From positions 186,001-250,000 of the forward strand of contig NZ_MRTD01000008.1 in NCBI RefSeq assembly GCF_001956295.1: DNA of 64,000 nucleotides, read 5' to 3'. Each line of letters opens with the position of its first letter. The first letter of the stretch is position 1. The notes under the pieces are model-generated. The model saw only the letters and a program-made list of their open reading frames with translations. It was not told the DNA's origin and searched no databases. The translations under genes were made by a program, and so were the position numbers. Of this stretch, positions 26,001-35,005 are shown piece by piece. This stretch comes from Paenibacillus sp. FSL A5-0031. Its GTDB lineage: Bacteria; Bacillota; Bacilli; Paenibacillales; Paenibacillaceae.

Positions 26001-28160
26001 ATGGTATTTATTGTTCTTAAGCACTTAGCAGGCTATATGCGTGCCTACAAGCCTCTGGCTATATTTTTTTTCGTTACGCTATTTTTAGATCTCATCTTCA
26101 TGTCACTAGCGCCACTGAGCTTTCAATTTCTAATCGACAAAGCCATTCTTCCTAAGGATCTGCATGCCTTTTCTCTTATCATCATCATTCTGGCGGCTAG
26201 CGGCATATTCTGTCTCAGTGCTGGCGTTTTCAGCGATTATGCTCTTGCCAAGCTGAGTGCAAGGGTGCAGCAGGATTTGCGCAAACAATTATTTGAGCAT
26301 ATGCAGCAAGTGAACCTCGCTTTCTTCCAGAAGACGCGCTCAAGTGAGCTGCTCTCCTATTTCACAGTCGATCTTCCTGCCATTGAGCGGGCAATGAATG
26401 CAATTCTGACGGTAGGAATACAATCATTTTCCGTTGTAGTCATTAGCACCGCGGTTTTGTTTTATTTGCAGTGGAGTATGGCACTAGCCATATTGCTCGG
26501 GGCTGCCCTTATTTTTGCCGGACCTTACTTGCTGGGCGCTCGCGCGCAAGCCATTAACGTCGCTCATAAGGAGCAACTCGATCATTTAACAGGCGACATA
26601 CAGGAAAACATTAGAGCGCAAAAAGTAGTCAAAGGTTTTAATCTCCAGCAGGCGATGACACATAAATTTGTGGGCAGACTGCAAACGATGTATCTCATTC
26701 ACTATCGAAAAAATGTGATTAACGCTCAGCTCGAGCGAATTCCGCTGATCAGCTTACTCCTGATCAATTTATCCATTATTGGGCTTGGCTCTTATCTCGC
26801 GCTTCACGGACATATTACGATTGGGGCTTTGGTTGCCTTTTTCACGATGTATACTTCAATGGGGAATTCCGTTTTTAATTTAACTGCAACGATTCCAGTC
26901 TTTACGGATGCTTCCGTCAGCATTGAGCGAATGAACAAGCTGCTGCATGCGCCTAAGGAAACAACGGGTAAAGCACTTATGACGAGCCCCCTAAATCAGT
27001 TGCCGGATATTCGCTTTTCAGACGTTTCCTTTCGCTATAACGAGGAGCAGGAAGCACTAAAAAAGATTAATTTACATATTAAAGCTGGAACAACAGCTGC
27101 ATTCGTAGGCTCTAGCGGCTCTGGCAAGAGCACGCTCGTACAGCTGGTGCTGGGCTTCTATGACCCGAGTGAAGGTCAGCTCGAAATCAATGGTATTCCC
27201 ATGCAGGAACTCAGTCGAAGCTCTTACCGAGATCAGCTCGGCGTTGTATTTCAAGATAACTTTCTCTTTCGAGGTTCCATTATGGACAATATTCGCATCA
27301 GCAAACCAACGGCAACGAGGGAAGAAATCATGGAAGCTGCCAAACAAGCTGAAATTCATGTGTTCATCATGACGCTGCCAAATGGTTACGATACGCTGGT
27401 GCTGGATGATGGGTCTAATTTGTCTGGAGGGCAGCGGCAGCGGCTCGCCATTGCTCGCGCGATATTAAAAGATCCCCAGCTATTATTGTTGGATGAAGCT
27501 ACCTCTGCGCTAGACCCGATAGCTGAGGCATCTATTAATCGGACATTTAGGGATTTATCACGCAATCGAACCGTTATTACCGTTACGCATCGTTTATCTT
27601 CTATTACAGGTGCAGATTGCATTTTTGTGTTTGATAAAGGTGAGCTGGTCGACATGGGGACTCACGAGGAAATGCTTGCACGCGAAGGCTATTATAAAGA
27701 GTTATGGGAAAAGCAGAATGGTATGCTGATTTCAAATAGCGGGCAGGAAGCTGATATTGATGAGGAAAGGCTCGCAAAGCTTCCTTTCTTTCAAGGTATT
27801 GATCACGAAGTACTGAAAGAAATTAGAAGTCTGTTCAACACGGAGACATTTAGCGCAGGCCAATCTGTCATTCATGCCGGAGATCAGGGCGAGAAATTTT
27901 ACTTAATTGCACGCGGCCGGGTTGAAGTATCACGCAAGGACGCAAATGCGATTGATGGAAAGCTTCGACTTGCCATATTAGAGGACGGAGACCATTTTGG
28001 CGAAATTGCTTTGCTTAACAATGTGCCGCGTACAGCCGATATCGCAGCCATTACGCCTTGCGTGTTCCTTACCTTGCAGCGGAAAGGGCTTCATTACGTG
28101 TTATCTAAACATCCTGAAATTAATAACCGAGTCAGGCAAACGCTGAAGGAACGAAAATAG
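26001..28160 (+). CDS. ABC exporter half-transporter with C-terminal cNMP-binding domain
   Basis: 719 residues. Six-helix exporter membrane domain (about 15-310) is followed by an NBD (about 335-575): Walker A GSSGSGKST, Q-loop FQDNFLFRGSI, signature LSGGQRQR, Walker B LLLLDEATSALDP with catalytic Glu, and switch His VTHRLS. Residues about 595-715 form a CAP-like cyclic-nucleotide-binding domain with DGDHFGEIALLNNVPRTADI, including the Glu and Arg of the phosphate-binding cassette. All ATPase residues are intact, so a homodimer is expected. No C39 peptidase is fused. It is flanked by two GNAT-like genes and followed by a 35-residue peptide gene. Cargo unknown; cyclic-nucleotide gating of export is inferred. 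Confidence 0.9.
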   Translation: MVFIVLKHLAGYMRAYKPLAIFFFVTLFLDLIFMSLAPLSFQFLIDKAILPKDLHAFSLIIIILAASGIFCLSAGVFSDYALAKLSARVQQDLRKQLFEHMQQVNLAFFQKTRSSELLSYFTVDLPAIERAMNAILTVGIQSFSVVVISTAVLFYLQWSMALAILLGAALIFAGPYLLGARAQAINVAHKEQLDHLTGDIQENIRAQKVVKGFNLQQAMTHKFVGRLQTMYLIHYRKNVINAQLERIPLISLLLINLSIIGLGSYLALHGHITIGALVAFFTMYTSMGNSVFNLTATIPVFTDASVSIERMNKLLHAPKETTGKALMTSPLNQLPDIRFSDVSFRYNEEQEALKKINLHIKAGTTAAFVGSSGSGKSTLVQLVLGFYDPSEGQLEINGIPMQELSRSSYRDQLGVVFQDNFLFRGSIMDNIRISKPTATREEIMEAAKQAEIHVFIMTLPNGYDTLVLDDGSNLSGGQRQRLAIARAILKDPQLLLLDEATSALDPIAEASINRTFRDLSRNRTVITVTHRLSSITGADCIFVFDKGELVDMGTHEEMLAREGYYKELWEKQNGMLISNSGQEADIDEERLAKLPFFQGIDHEVLKEIRSLFNTETFSAGQSVIHAGDQGEKFYLIARGRVEVSRKDANAIDGKLRLAILEDGDHFGEIALLNNVPRTADIAAITPCVFLTLQRKGLHYVLSKHPEINNRVRQTLKERK

Positions 28161-28177
28161 AAGGAGGTTGCTTAACG

Positions 28178-28699
28178 ATGCTTGCGCAGTACCGCGTTTG
28201 TAAGAATGATGCTGATTTAGCACAGTATGCCCTATATTTCATCAGGCATCGCACCGATTTCAGCAGCAAGTTTTCGCTTCCGGATACCTTATATCATATT
28301 TTACAGTCTATACAGCAATCCAAAGTAATGCTAATCCTGAGCCTGGAGGGCGACACGATTGGATGGGCGCATTATAGATATTTGTCTACGGAATATGAGC
28401 CTGTTCGCGAAGGGGAAATTGCTTTCGTAGATTCCGTCATTATAAACGACGCCTATCGAAGCGGCCGATTGTTCATTAACGGCTTTCGTTTTCTAGCAAA
28501 CCATATCGCCGCTGAGAATCCGAAGGTCAGGACATTTGAATTTCACGCGCTAGCAAGCCATGCCTATCTGAACAGACTTTATTCCAAATTCGCGACTATA
28601 GTAGGACAAAAAGATGGGTACCATGAATTAGAAAATGCCTATTCCACTGATTTCAACCAACTTCTTCACTACTTAAATCAAACAAAAAATGACAATTGA
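28178..28699 (+). CDS. GNAT-like acyltransferase, second of a paralogous pair
   Basis: 173 residues, starting 17 bp after the exporter gene with AGAAGGAGG in front. Recognisable GNAT parts: MLILSLEGDTIGWAHYRYLS (beta2-beta3), IAFVDSVIINDAYRSGRLFI (beta4-alpha3) and ASHAYLNRLYSKFATIVGQK (the late Asn/Tyr helix). It shares this layout with the protein at 25447, so they are probably diverged duplicates acting as a pair or on two substrates. Followed at 58 bp by the 35-codon peptide gene. Substrate unknown. Confidence 0.72.
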   Translation: MLAQYRVCKNDADLAQYALYFIRHRTDFSSKFSLPDTLYHILQSIQQSKVMLILSLEGDTIGWAHYRYLSTEYEPVREGEIAFVDSVIINDAYRSGRLFINGFRFLANHIAAENPKVRTFEFHALASHAYLNRLYSKFATIVGQKDGYHELENAYSTDFNQLLHYLNQTKNDN

Positions 28700-28757
28700 C
28701 GCCACTTTATTCCATATGTTACTGTGAATATATTCTATTAATAAAGGAGGTCTTTAC

Positions 28758-28865
28758 ATGTATCCCCCAAGAGTAGATCTAAACAATAAAACCGACCGCA
28801 AACCTCTTCAATTTTCAAACCTGCTTAAGCTGAATGAACAAGCTCGAGTAACTACTGCGAAGTAA
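28758..28865 (+). CDS. Small 35-residue peptide, possible precursor or cargo
   Basis: A 35-codon reading frame beginning MYPPRVDLNNKTDRK and ending EQARVTTAK, with a strong AAAGGAGG 9-10 bases before the ATG and a terminator 15 bases after the stop. It has no signal peptide, no membrane segment and no cysteine; it is rich in Lys, Arg, Asn and Gln, with three Lys in the first 15 residues or just after, and a short amphipathic LLKLNEQ stretch. The translation signals are much better than chance. As the last gene behind GNAT, exporter and GNAT genes it could be a peptide that is acylated and exported, or a small regulator. I do not recognise it. Confidence 0.6.
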   Translation: MYPPRVDLNNKTDRKPLQFSNLLKLNEQARVTTAK

Positions 28866-28879
28866 TCGTTATAGGCTGC

Positions 28880-28921
28880 AAAAGAGCCATCCACCTTTGT
28901 AGGTAGACAGCTCTTTTTTTA
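28880..28921 (+). terminator. Terminator closing the GNAT/ABC-cNMP/peptide unit
   Basis: AAAGAGC, an inner ACCTTTGTAGGT hairpin, GCTCTTTTTTT. It is followed by a T run on the plus strand and may also serve the convergent GNAT gene from the other side. Confidence 0.8.
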
Positions 28922-28928
28922 TTTCTTA

Positions 28929-29324
28929 TTAGTTGGACAATCCGCCGCTTGCTGCACCCGCTCCGCTGGAGCTGTACGAATCGGAATATTCCGTGTTTGT
29001 TTTATCCCATACATCCTCATATGCGGGATTCCGCTTGAACTCGGCTAACGCATAGGAGCAAGAAGGAATAATCCGTCTCCCCTTCTCCCTAGCCTCTTCT
29101 ACTACAAAATCAAGCAGCTGCCTCCCCAAATGCTGACCGCGATAGTCGCCATCCACATAAGTGTGGTCAATGACCCAGGTGTCTACGTCGACCATCGTGT
29201 AAGTGATCTTACCGATAGTTCCTTTGGTTGTAGTCAGCACGTAGCTGTTGCCTTGCTTTTGTGCCAATATTTCCTCTTCTACTTCGCCATACAAGTCTCT
29301 ATCTGTATCCATTGTTGCCTGCAC
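28929..29324 (-). CDS. GNAT family N-acetyltransferase (YjdJ-like)
   Basis: 131 residues. Compact GNAT: ITYTMVDVDTWVIDHTYVDG, then the acetyl-CoA loop YRGQHLGRQLLDFVVEEARE and RIIPSCSYALAEFKRNPAYEDVW, the pattern of the YjdJ/NAT (Gcn5-related, DUF1208-like) group. The last 20 residues are a Ser/Gly/Ala tail (SYSSSGAGAASGGLSN) outside the fold. It lies 93 bp after another GNAT gene; a weak CTATCGG/CCGATAG hairpin is in the gap, so co-transcription is possible but not certain. Acceptor unknown. Confidence 0.85.
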   Translation of the reverse strand: MQATMDTDRDLYGEVEEEILAQKQGNSYVLTTTKGTIGKITYTMVDVDTWVIDHTYVDGDYRGQHLGRQLLDFVVEEAREKGRRIIPSCSYALAEFKRNPAYEDVWDKTNTEYSDSYSSSGAGAASGGLSN

Positions 29325-29417
29325 CTCCTAGAAAGCTGTTAGTTATTGCTTCTTATGGTCAAGCTATCGGTCTACTACTTCTTACCCCGATAGAGGAACA
29401 ATGAATCGTATGGCAAT

Positions 29418-29954
29418 CTATTTGCTATTTTCCGAAGAGGAATTAGGCGCTTCCTTCACCATGTATAACACTAGTTCATCGTCGACACGAACCATGCTGC
29501 CGGGCTTCACAATTACATTCTCGTACGAAATTCCTCTACCGTCAGGAATATAGCCTCTGCGAGCGTAAATGCGCTGTGCACTGCCATAGCTAGGGTAGAG
29601 CCCTACACCGATCCCTACAATTCCGTATTTTTCAAATGCGATCTGCTCAATGCCATCCATCAAAGCATTTCCAATCCCTTTGCGCCGCAAGGCTGGGATC
29701 ACATCAAAATTGTTTATTTCAGGAATGTTGTTTTGCTGAAAATAGGGATAATACGATTGTGACAGCAGATGCAGCCATCCAGCGAACTGACCCTTGTAGA
29801 AAGCGACGAGGGTGACGCGCTGTCCCGTTTTATTTTCTTCCCAGCATCTTGCAATATAATCTAATCGCTTACTAATATCTTGATGTTCAATCGCATGAAA
29901 AATGACATTGACATCATCACTTTCCATCGCTCTTATTTGCATGTCTTCACGCAT
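29418..29954 (-). CDS. GNAT family N-acetyltransferase
   Basis: 178 residues. GNAT motifs: MQIRAMESDDVNVIFHAI at the start, FYKGQFAGWLHLLSQ, then FDVIPALRRKGIGNALMDGI, which contains the canonical RRKGIG acetyl-CoA loop, and GSAQRIYARRGYIPDGRG. Start ATG has AAGGGGA 8 bases upstream and is 12 bp after the ABC exporter gene stop, so it is probably in the exporter operon. In such positions GNATs can modify the exported compound or confer resistance; not determinable here. Confidence 0.88.
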   Translation of the reverse strand: MREDMQIRAMESDDVNVIFHAIEHQDISKRLDYIARCWEENKTGQRVTLVAFYKGQFAGWLHLLSQSYYPYFQQNNIPEINNFDVIPALRRKGIGNALMDGIEQIAFEKYGIVGIGVGLYPSYGSAQRIYARRGYIPDGRGISYENVIVKPGSMVRVDDELVLYMVKEAPNSSSENSK

Positions 29955-29966
29955 TCGATCATCCCC

Positions 29967-31757
29967 TTACTCTTCTGCTGCTTCCATATTTTCTTCTTCC
30001 CATAACAATCTCATTTCCGCTGAAACCGCAAGCAAATGCTGTAGACTGCCTTGCGCTTCTATTTTCCCATTTTTCATGACGATAATATGATCGGCACGTT
30101 GCAAAGCGGCTTTGCGGTGGGAAACAATGAGGCATGCCGCATGCGGCGTCTGTTCCACTCGTTCCCAAAGCAGCTTCTCTGTCGTCACATCCAGCGCGCT
30201 CGATAAGTCGTCAAATACGAGCAGCTCCGGCTCACGAACGAACATGCGGGCAGCTGCTGTACGTTGTGCTTGACCGCCAGACAGCTTCACGCCGCGTTGC
30301 CCAATCATCGTTTCGAGTCCATGCTCAAGCTGCAAAATATCTTTGTCCAGCACAGCGGTGTGAATGGCTTTCTGCGTGCGGCTTGGTACATCTGGCATAC
30401 CAAGCAAAATATTCGTTTCAAGCGTTTCGCTAAACAAATTAGGAACCTGCGAGGTATAGGCGCTGCGCGGCGGAACAAAAAATGAATCCGGATCTGCTAC
30501 GCGCTCGTCATTCCACCAAATTTCTCCCGCCTGAGGAGGCAGCAGCCCAAGTACAGAGCGAAGCAGCGTTGTTTTGCCTGAGCCAACCCGTCCCGTTACA
30601 ACGGTGAAGCTGCCTCTTGTCAGCTCCATGCTTATATCTTCAATTCCTCTGCCGGAATCCTTATACCGATAGCTGAGTCCCCGTACTGAAAGCGTACGAA
30701 ATGGAGCCTCCTCCTGCTCCTTTGAAGCGCGATCGTTTTCAGGAAATGCACCGCCCAGCTGCAAGTGAGTATGCTCGGTAAGCTTTTCGGTTGATGCGCC
30801 TTGCAACAGCTGCACCATTCGCTTAAACGAAATGCCTGTTTGCTGCAGCGTAGCTAAAAATCTGCCAAAAAACGCAGTGAAATCGGTCACGAACGTTAAA
30901 TAATAGACGAATAATGCAAAGTCACCGACGCTCAGCTCCGAGCGCTGCATTGCAGAAGCGCCCAGCAGCAAAATAAATCCTGTTCCTATATTCACGATAT
31001 TAGAAAATACCGAATCAAGTATAGATGTGAATAATCGATCCTTAAGCGCAGCCTGCCTGCGCTGCTTATTCAATAAGCGAAGTCTGTCGATAAACCGTTT
31101 CTCCGCGCCAGCAAGTTGAATGGCTTGCACCGAGCTGAACATTTCACCAACCATACCCGTAACTTTGCCCGTAGCATCGCGGCTGGTAGCACGGTAGGCC
31201 TGCAGGCGCTTGGAAGCAAGCTGGGTGACTGATACAACGAGTATAAGCGGCAGAAATACATAGCAAGTAATGCTGACGTTAACCCGCAGTAAAATGAAGA
31301 TTGCCGCTGCCGCAAATAACAATTTGCCAATAAAATCAAGCGTCCAGCTGATGGCATCCTCTGCTTGATTGGCATCGTCTCGAAATTGTGTAACGGCCTC
31401 GCCTGGCGAGATCGGAATGGCCGCCGCTGCCGGCTGACGCAAAATCCAGCGCAGCATGTTCCACCGAAGCAATGAGCCCATGCTAAAGCGGTGGATCGTA
31501 TCCGTTAAAGCACCCGCATAGATCGTAACGATTCTCGCGACAGCTACAGCCATTAACAAGATGGCTAGATTTGATGCGCTAAGCGACCAGCTGGCATGAC
31601 CTGTGAGCGAATCAAAAAATTGCTGAATGATTAAGCCGGGCAGCAGCGGGAATAGATGAATGGTCGCCCAAAGGATCGCATTGGCAGAATAGAGAACCGG
31701 GCGATAGCAAATAAGCCGCCACATCGCTTGCACCGTTGTCATTTCTTTGCTGTTCAT
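29967..31757 (-). CDS. ABC exporter subunit with degenerate Walker B (Asp for Glu)
   Basis: 596 residues: membrane domain (about 20-310), NBD (about 350-585). Walker [10 protein letters not shown], intact signature LSGGQAQR, but Walker B reads [12 protein letters not shown], with Asp in place of the catalytic Glu; H-loop IVSHRKA present. Its start overlaps the stop of the other exporter gene by four bases (ATGA). The defects and those of the partner are complementary, the classic pattern of heterodimeric exporters such as TM287/288 or BmrCD: this subunit supplies the good signature, the partner the good Walker B. Substrate unknown. Confidence 0.93.
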   Translation of the reverse strand: MNSKEMTTVQAMWRLICYRPVLYSANAILWATIHLFPLLPGLIIQQFFDSLTGHASWSLSASNLAILLMAVAVARIVTIYAGALTDTIHRFSMGSLLRWNMLRWILRQPAAAAIPISPGEAVTQFRDDANQAEDAISWTLDFIGKLLFAAAAIFILLRVNVSITCYVFLPLILVVSVTQLASKRLQAYRATSRDATGKVTGMVGEMFSSVQAIQLAGAEKRFIDRLRLLNKQRRQAALKDRLFTSILDSVFSNIVNIGTGFILLLGASAMQRSELSVGDFALFVYYLTFVTDFTAFFGRFLATLQQTGISFKRMVQLLQGASTEKLTEHTHLQLGGAFPENDRASKEQEEAPFRTLSVRGLSYRYKDSGRGIEDISMELTRGSFTVVTGRVGSGKTTLLRSVLGLLPPQAGEIWWNDERVADPDSFFVPPRSAYTSQVPNLFSETLETNILLGMPDVPSRTQKAIHTAVLDKDILQLEHGLETMIGQRGVKLSGGQAQRTAAARMFVREPELLVFDDLSSALDVTTEKLLWERVEQTPHAACLIVSHRKAALQRADHIIVMKNGKIEAQGSLQHLLAVSAEMRLLWEEENMEAAEE

Positions 31758-33517
31758 ACAAGCACCTCCACAGCGCCGGTTTGCAGTAATTGGTATAGCC
31801 TTGAGCTTGGATCAGCCGCTAATTGCGATCGATTGCCGGATTCCACGGGCGTTCCAGCATCTAAAATTAGGATGTCATCCGCTCGTTTAATTGTTGCAAG
31901 CCGGTGGGCAATAATAATGGCAGTGCGCCCTTCTAGCAGCTTATCGATTGCCCTCTCAATATGCGCTTCCGTAGCAGGATCGAGCCTTGAAGTCGCCTCA
32001 TCAAGAATGACGAGACCCGGATTAGAGAGAAAAGCACGGGCAAATGCAAGCAGCTGCGCTTCTCCTGCCGACAAACCGCTTCCTCCTGAGGCCAGCTGAG
32101 TATCAAGCCCTTCGCCAAGCGAAGCTAACCAGGCGCCCAGCCCTAAATCTTCTAATACATCATGCAGCCGCTCATCCGAAATCGTTGGATCGTAAAGCGT
32201 GAGATTATCTCGTACGGTCGCTTGAAACAGCTGAATATTTTGAGATACCATTGCAATTCGGCCTCTCAGATCAGCTAGCGTATAATCCCTAATATCTGTT
32301 CCGCCCAGCTCAATAGACCCTGCTTTCACATCATAGAAACGAACAAGCAGTCTGGCCAACGTACTTTTACCGCTCCCCGTACGTCCAAGCAAACCGAGCA
32401 CTCGACCGGGCTGAAGTTTAAAATCGACATCTCGGAGCACTCGCTCCCCGTCCCCGTCCTCACCTGTGTAAGCGAATGCGACATTCGAAAAGCTTACTGA
32501 AAGCGCACCTTCAGGCATATCAGCCGCTATCTCTTTCTCTTTTAGCTTCGATTTCGTAGCGAATAGCCCGCTAACCCTTACAATACTAGCATCCGCCCGT
32601 TGTAAATCTTGAATTTGTGTACGGATTTGCTCAAGCGGATGATTGAGCAGCTCGGTATACGTAAAGACCAAATAAATCGTGCCAAGGCTCATCGAATCCG
32701 TTGTCCACAAATATGCGCAATATAATAACGCAAGTGATCGGCCAAGCGTAAATACAAAAATAGTGGATACCCACATCGAATATCCGCCTATGCTTGCTTT
32801 CAGCGTAATCGGAAATATTTTGCGGAGCAGTCCATGAAATCGCCTCATCACAAACTCGCTTGCTCCATTGGCGCGTGTATCCTCTGTTCCCGCCAAATGC
32901 TCGCCAACAAACCCATAAAACTCCGCCTGCACTTCGCTTGATTTCACCCAAAAAGGCGAAAAAGCCGTTCGTATTCGTTGAAGCACGAATATCGTCAATA
33001 CAACGAACACCGTCATGCCTGCCCCTAAGCGCCAATCCTCGCGGAACATCAATACGAGTACCCCTGCTATGAGCAGCAGATTCGCAACGAGCACAAATAT
33101 GAAATTGGAGAAAAAATGCGACAGCTCATTCACATCGCCATCGATCCGCTGAATTAATTCACCGCTCGTTCTCTCCTTATGAAAGCTCTGATCAAGGTGC
33201 AAGCAATGCTTCGCCAAATCACCTCTTAGCTCATTCGTTGCTGTCCAGCCGACTTGTTCTCCAATATAGCCTGAGGAAACGCTAGCGAGTTGATGCAATA
33301 GCGCAACTGTAATAAAAAGCAAAGCGCTGCCGATAAGATCATTAATCTGAATGCCAGGCTGCAGCGCGCTATCAATAAAATGCCGTATGATCTGCGGATT
33401 CCAAAGCTGCAAACCAATGCTGGCAAGCAGCAGTATAGAGAGCAGAACGAGCTTGTGCCGCTCATGCTTTAAATAAGTGCTTAACAGTCTCCAATATTGT
33501 TTAATGGGGATATTCAT
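31754..33517 (-). CDS. ABC exporter subunit with degenerate signature motif
   Basis: 587 residues: membrane domain (about 20-310), NBD (about 340-580). Walker [11 protein letters not shown]-loop [12 protein letters not shown], signature LSAGEAQL instead of LSGGQ, Walker [14 protein letters not shown] with intact catalytic Glu, H-loop IIAHRLAT. First gene of the operon; next gene overlaps by four bases. Together with the 596-residue partner it forms one canonical and one degenerate ATP site. The heterodimer most likely exports a drug, lipid or peptide. Confidence 0.93.
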   Translation of the reverse strand: MNIPIKQYWRLLSTYLKHERHKLVLLSILLLASIGLQLWNPQIIRHFIDSALQPGIQINDLIGSALLFITVALLHQLASVSSGYIGEQVGWTATNELRGDLAKHCLHLDQSFHKERTSGELIQRIDGDVNELSHFFSNFIFVLVANLLLIAGVLVLMFREDWRLGAGMTVFVVLTIFVLQRIRTAFSPFWVKSSEVQAEFYGFVGEHLAGTEDTRANGASEFVMRRFHGLLRKIFPITLKASIGGYSMWVSTIFVFTLGRSLALLYCAYLWTTDSMSLGTIYLVFTYTELLNHPLEQIRTQIQDLQRADASIVRVSGLFATKSKLKEKEIAADMPEGALSVSFSNVAFAYTGEDGDGERVLRDVDFKLQPGRVLGLLGRTGSGKSTLARLLVRFYDVKAGSIELGGTDIRDYTLADLRGRIAMVSQNIQLFQATVRDNLTLYDPTISDERLHDVLEDLGLGAWLASLGEGLDTQLASGGSGLSAGEAQLLAFARAFLSNPGLVILDEATSRLDPATEAHIERAIDKLLEGRTAIIIAHRLATIKRADDILILDAGTPVESGNRSQLAADPSSRLYQLLQTGAVEVLV

Positions 33518-33721
33518 TTTCTATTGCCTCCAAACACACCATCCATATATTTCATATTTATCTTAAAATGGGGAGAGGACTGGTGGCAAGGTAAAGAACA
33601 GTTATAGCCGCTTAGCACAGAAAGCGATTGTTAAAGATTAAAGTGGGAAAGGGGCAAAAGAGGACACGAAAGGATTCCGCCGTTTCTATCTGAGGATGTA
33701 GATTCATGCCACTATTAATAA

Positions 33722-33758
33722 GAAAAAGCCAACGCTATAAATATGCGTCAGCTTTTTT
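33722..33758. terminator. Bidirectional hairpin left in the accessory island
   Basis: AAAAAGCCAACGC, loop, GCGTCAGCTTTTTT: a stem with A/T runs on both sides. No complete gene ends here now on either strand, so it may be left from a lost gene. The region 33518-33721 holds no gene that I can see. Confidence 0.55.
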
Positions 33759-34452
33759 GTTCAATTCTATTTTTGCATATATTCACACAATCTTATATTG
33801 AACAAAGCGACGTACATGTGCTATATAGGGAAGACGAGAAAAGTAACGAACTCTTGGAACAATGTGTACTGGAGCTATTTAAATACATCGGATTTGTTTA
33901 TAAAGATAACGAAGTGTGGTGGATTTGTGAGAATGGACACAACTTTCAATCTAGAATTACTAATAGGTTACATGGAAACGGGTGTCCTGAATGTTTTAAT
34001 TTAAAGAGAACTGAAGTAACCAAGGAAGATTGTCTGGCTGCTAAATGCCCAAAACTATCCTTGGAATGGCATCCCGTTATGAACCAAAATACGACTTCTT
34101 TCGATGTTTGGCCAACTTCTACATACAAGTATGGTGGAGATGCAAAAACAACCACGAATTTCAAGTATCCGTAAGGGGGAGATATTATTATAGTGATAGA
34201 TGCAAAAGATGCAGCTATGATCAAAAGGTTGAAAAGAAGCAGATAAAGTTAGAAACTATAAAAAGACTGCTGGACGCACAAGTTGGAAGAGAAGAAATAG
34301 CAAAAATAACTAATATAAAACTTAGTACGTTGTTTCAATATCAAAGAGGGCTATTAACACCATATCAAAAAAAAAAAGAGCAGCGATCGCTACTCTCTTT
34401 CTTCTTTCGCATTAAAAAACTACTAAAATACAAGAGAGGATGCAACCGTTAG
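33743..34452 (+). pseudogene. Frameshifted treble-clef zinc-ribbon protein remnant
   Basis: Two overlapping frames together encode one protein. Frame one has VWWICENGHNFQSRI with GCPEC, then LSLEWHPVMNQ; frame two continues VWWRCKNNHEFQVSVRGR with CKRC and a helix-turn-helix-like EEIAKITNIKLSTLFQYQRG. This is the repeated zinc-ribbon motif (CxxGHxW...CxxC, then EWHP) seen in phage and homing-endonuclease-like proteins. A one-base loss near 34130 (ACAAGTATGG where ACAAGGTATGG restores the frame) breaks it. The only in-frame ATG of the first part (33743) lies in a terminator hairpin, so the true 5' end is probably missing. AT-rich compared with neighbours. Confidence 0.65.
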
Positions 34453-34464
34453 GCAGCACCCTCG

Positions 34465-34569
34465 TTACTCCTGCTCTAATATTTTTGCGAGATATACCAT
34501 AAATCCTATTACGAATATGGTTCCAAATAAAAGATAAAAGAGTGGGGAAAGAGGACTTGGAGAAGTATT
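34465..34569 (-). pseudogene. C-terminal remnant of a small membrane protein
   Basis: On the minus strand, after an in-frame stop, 34 codons read SPLSPLFYLLFGTIFVIG, then FMVYLAKILEQE and a stop: one clear membrane helix with a charged tail. No start codon with a ribosome site precedes it, and the upstream sequence breaks into hydrophobic pieces in other frames (such as LFPFIVIPSVIIFFEHLINY around 34640-34700), so this looks like a decayed membrane protein gene. Confidence 0.3.
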
Positions 34570-34782
34570 TCAAAATATAAAATAAAATTCTCGATAACAC
34601 TCTAGATAACACTCCAATTATTTTGAATGACTTGAAGATAGCCAGTTATGTAATTGATTAAATGCTCAAAAAAGATAATTACACTAGGAATCACGATAAA
34701 GGGGAAAAGAACTAATCAAACGGTAGCTAAGTGAGAATGTTTATCTATTTTTGCAACAAATAAAATCCATTTATTAAAACGG

Positions 34783-34899
34783 CTAAATACTAATCGCACG
34801 ATGTTGTCTTAATTCTGAAGGATGATGTCCACGACCTGGATCTTGTTTTGCATTCAATCGATTAAGTTCTTTTTTTCTTTTTTTATCGATGATTTTTTA
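34783..34899 (-). pseudogene. Truncated C-terminal coding remnant beside the IS element
   Basis: Minus-strand frame ending in TAG: KKRKKELNRLNAKQDPGRGH, then HPSELRQHRAISI. The composition looks like real coding sequence (charged helix plus GHH), reminiscent of C-termini of secreted nuclease-type toxins, but it has no start and meets a stop close to the left IS end at 34911, so it is probably cut off by decay or by the insertion. Family not identified. The rest of 34570-34910 shows no intact gene. Confidence 0.3.
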
Positions 34900-35005
34900 T
34901 TAAAGGCCCTAGGACTGACCCCATAACGTGAGACAAATCAAAACACCTTCAAGAAAATGCAACCATGTCGTAAGATATGGAGGCAACCTTGGAGGTGTTT
35001 TTACG

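Noticed and set aside
33743..33760. ATG at 33743 as true start of the zinc-ribbon protein
   Set aside because: It lies within the arm of a terminator hairpin and has no ribosome site; the natural 5' end is probably lost.
34412..34612. 66-codon minus-strand frame near the zinc-ribbon remnant
   Set aside because: The neighbouring frame gives a better membrane-helix end with a proper stop (34465-34569), so this one is probably a shadow of decayed coding DNA.
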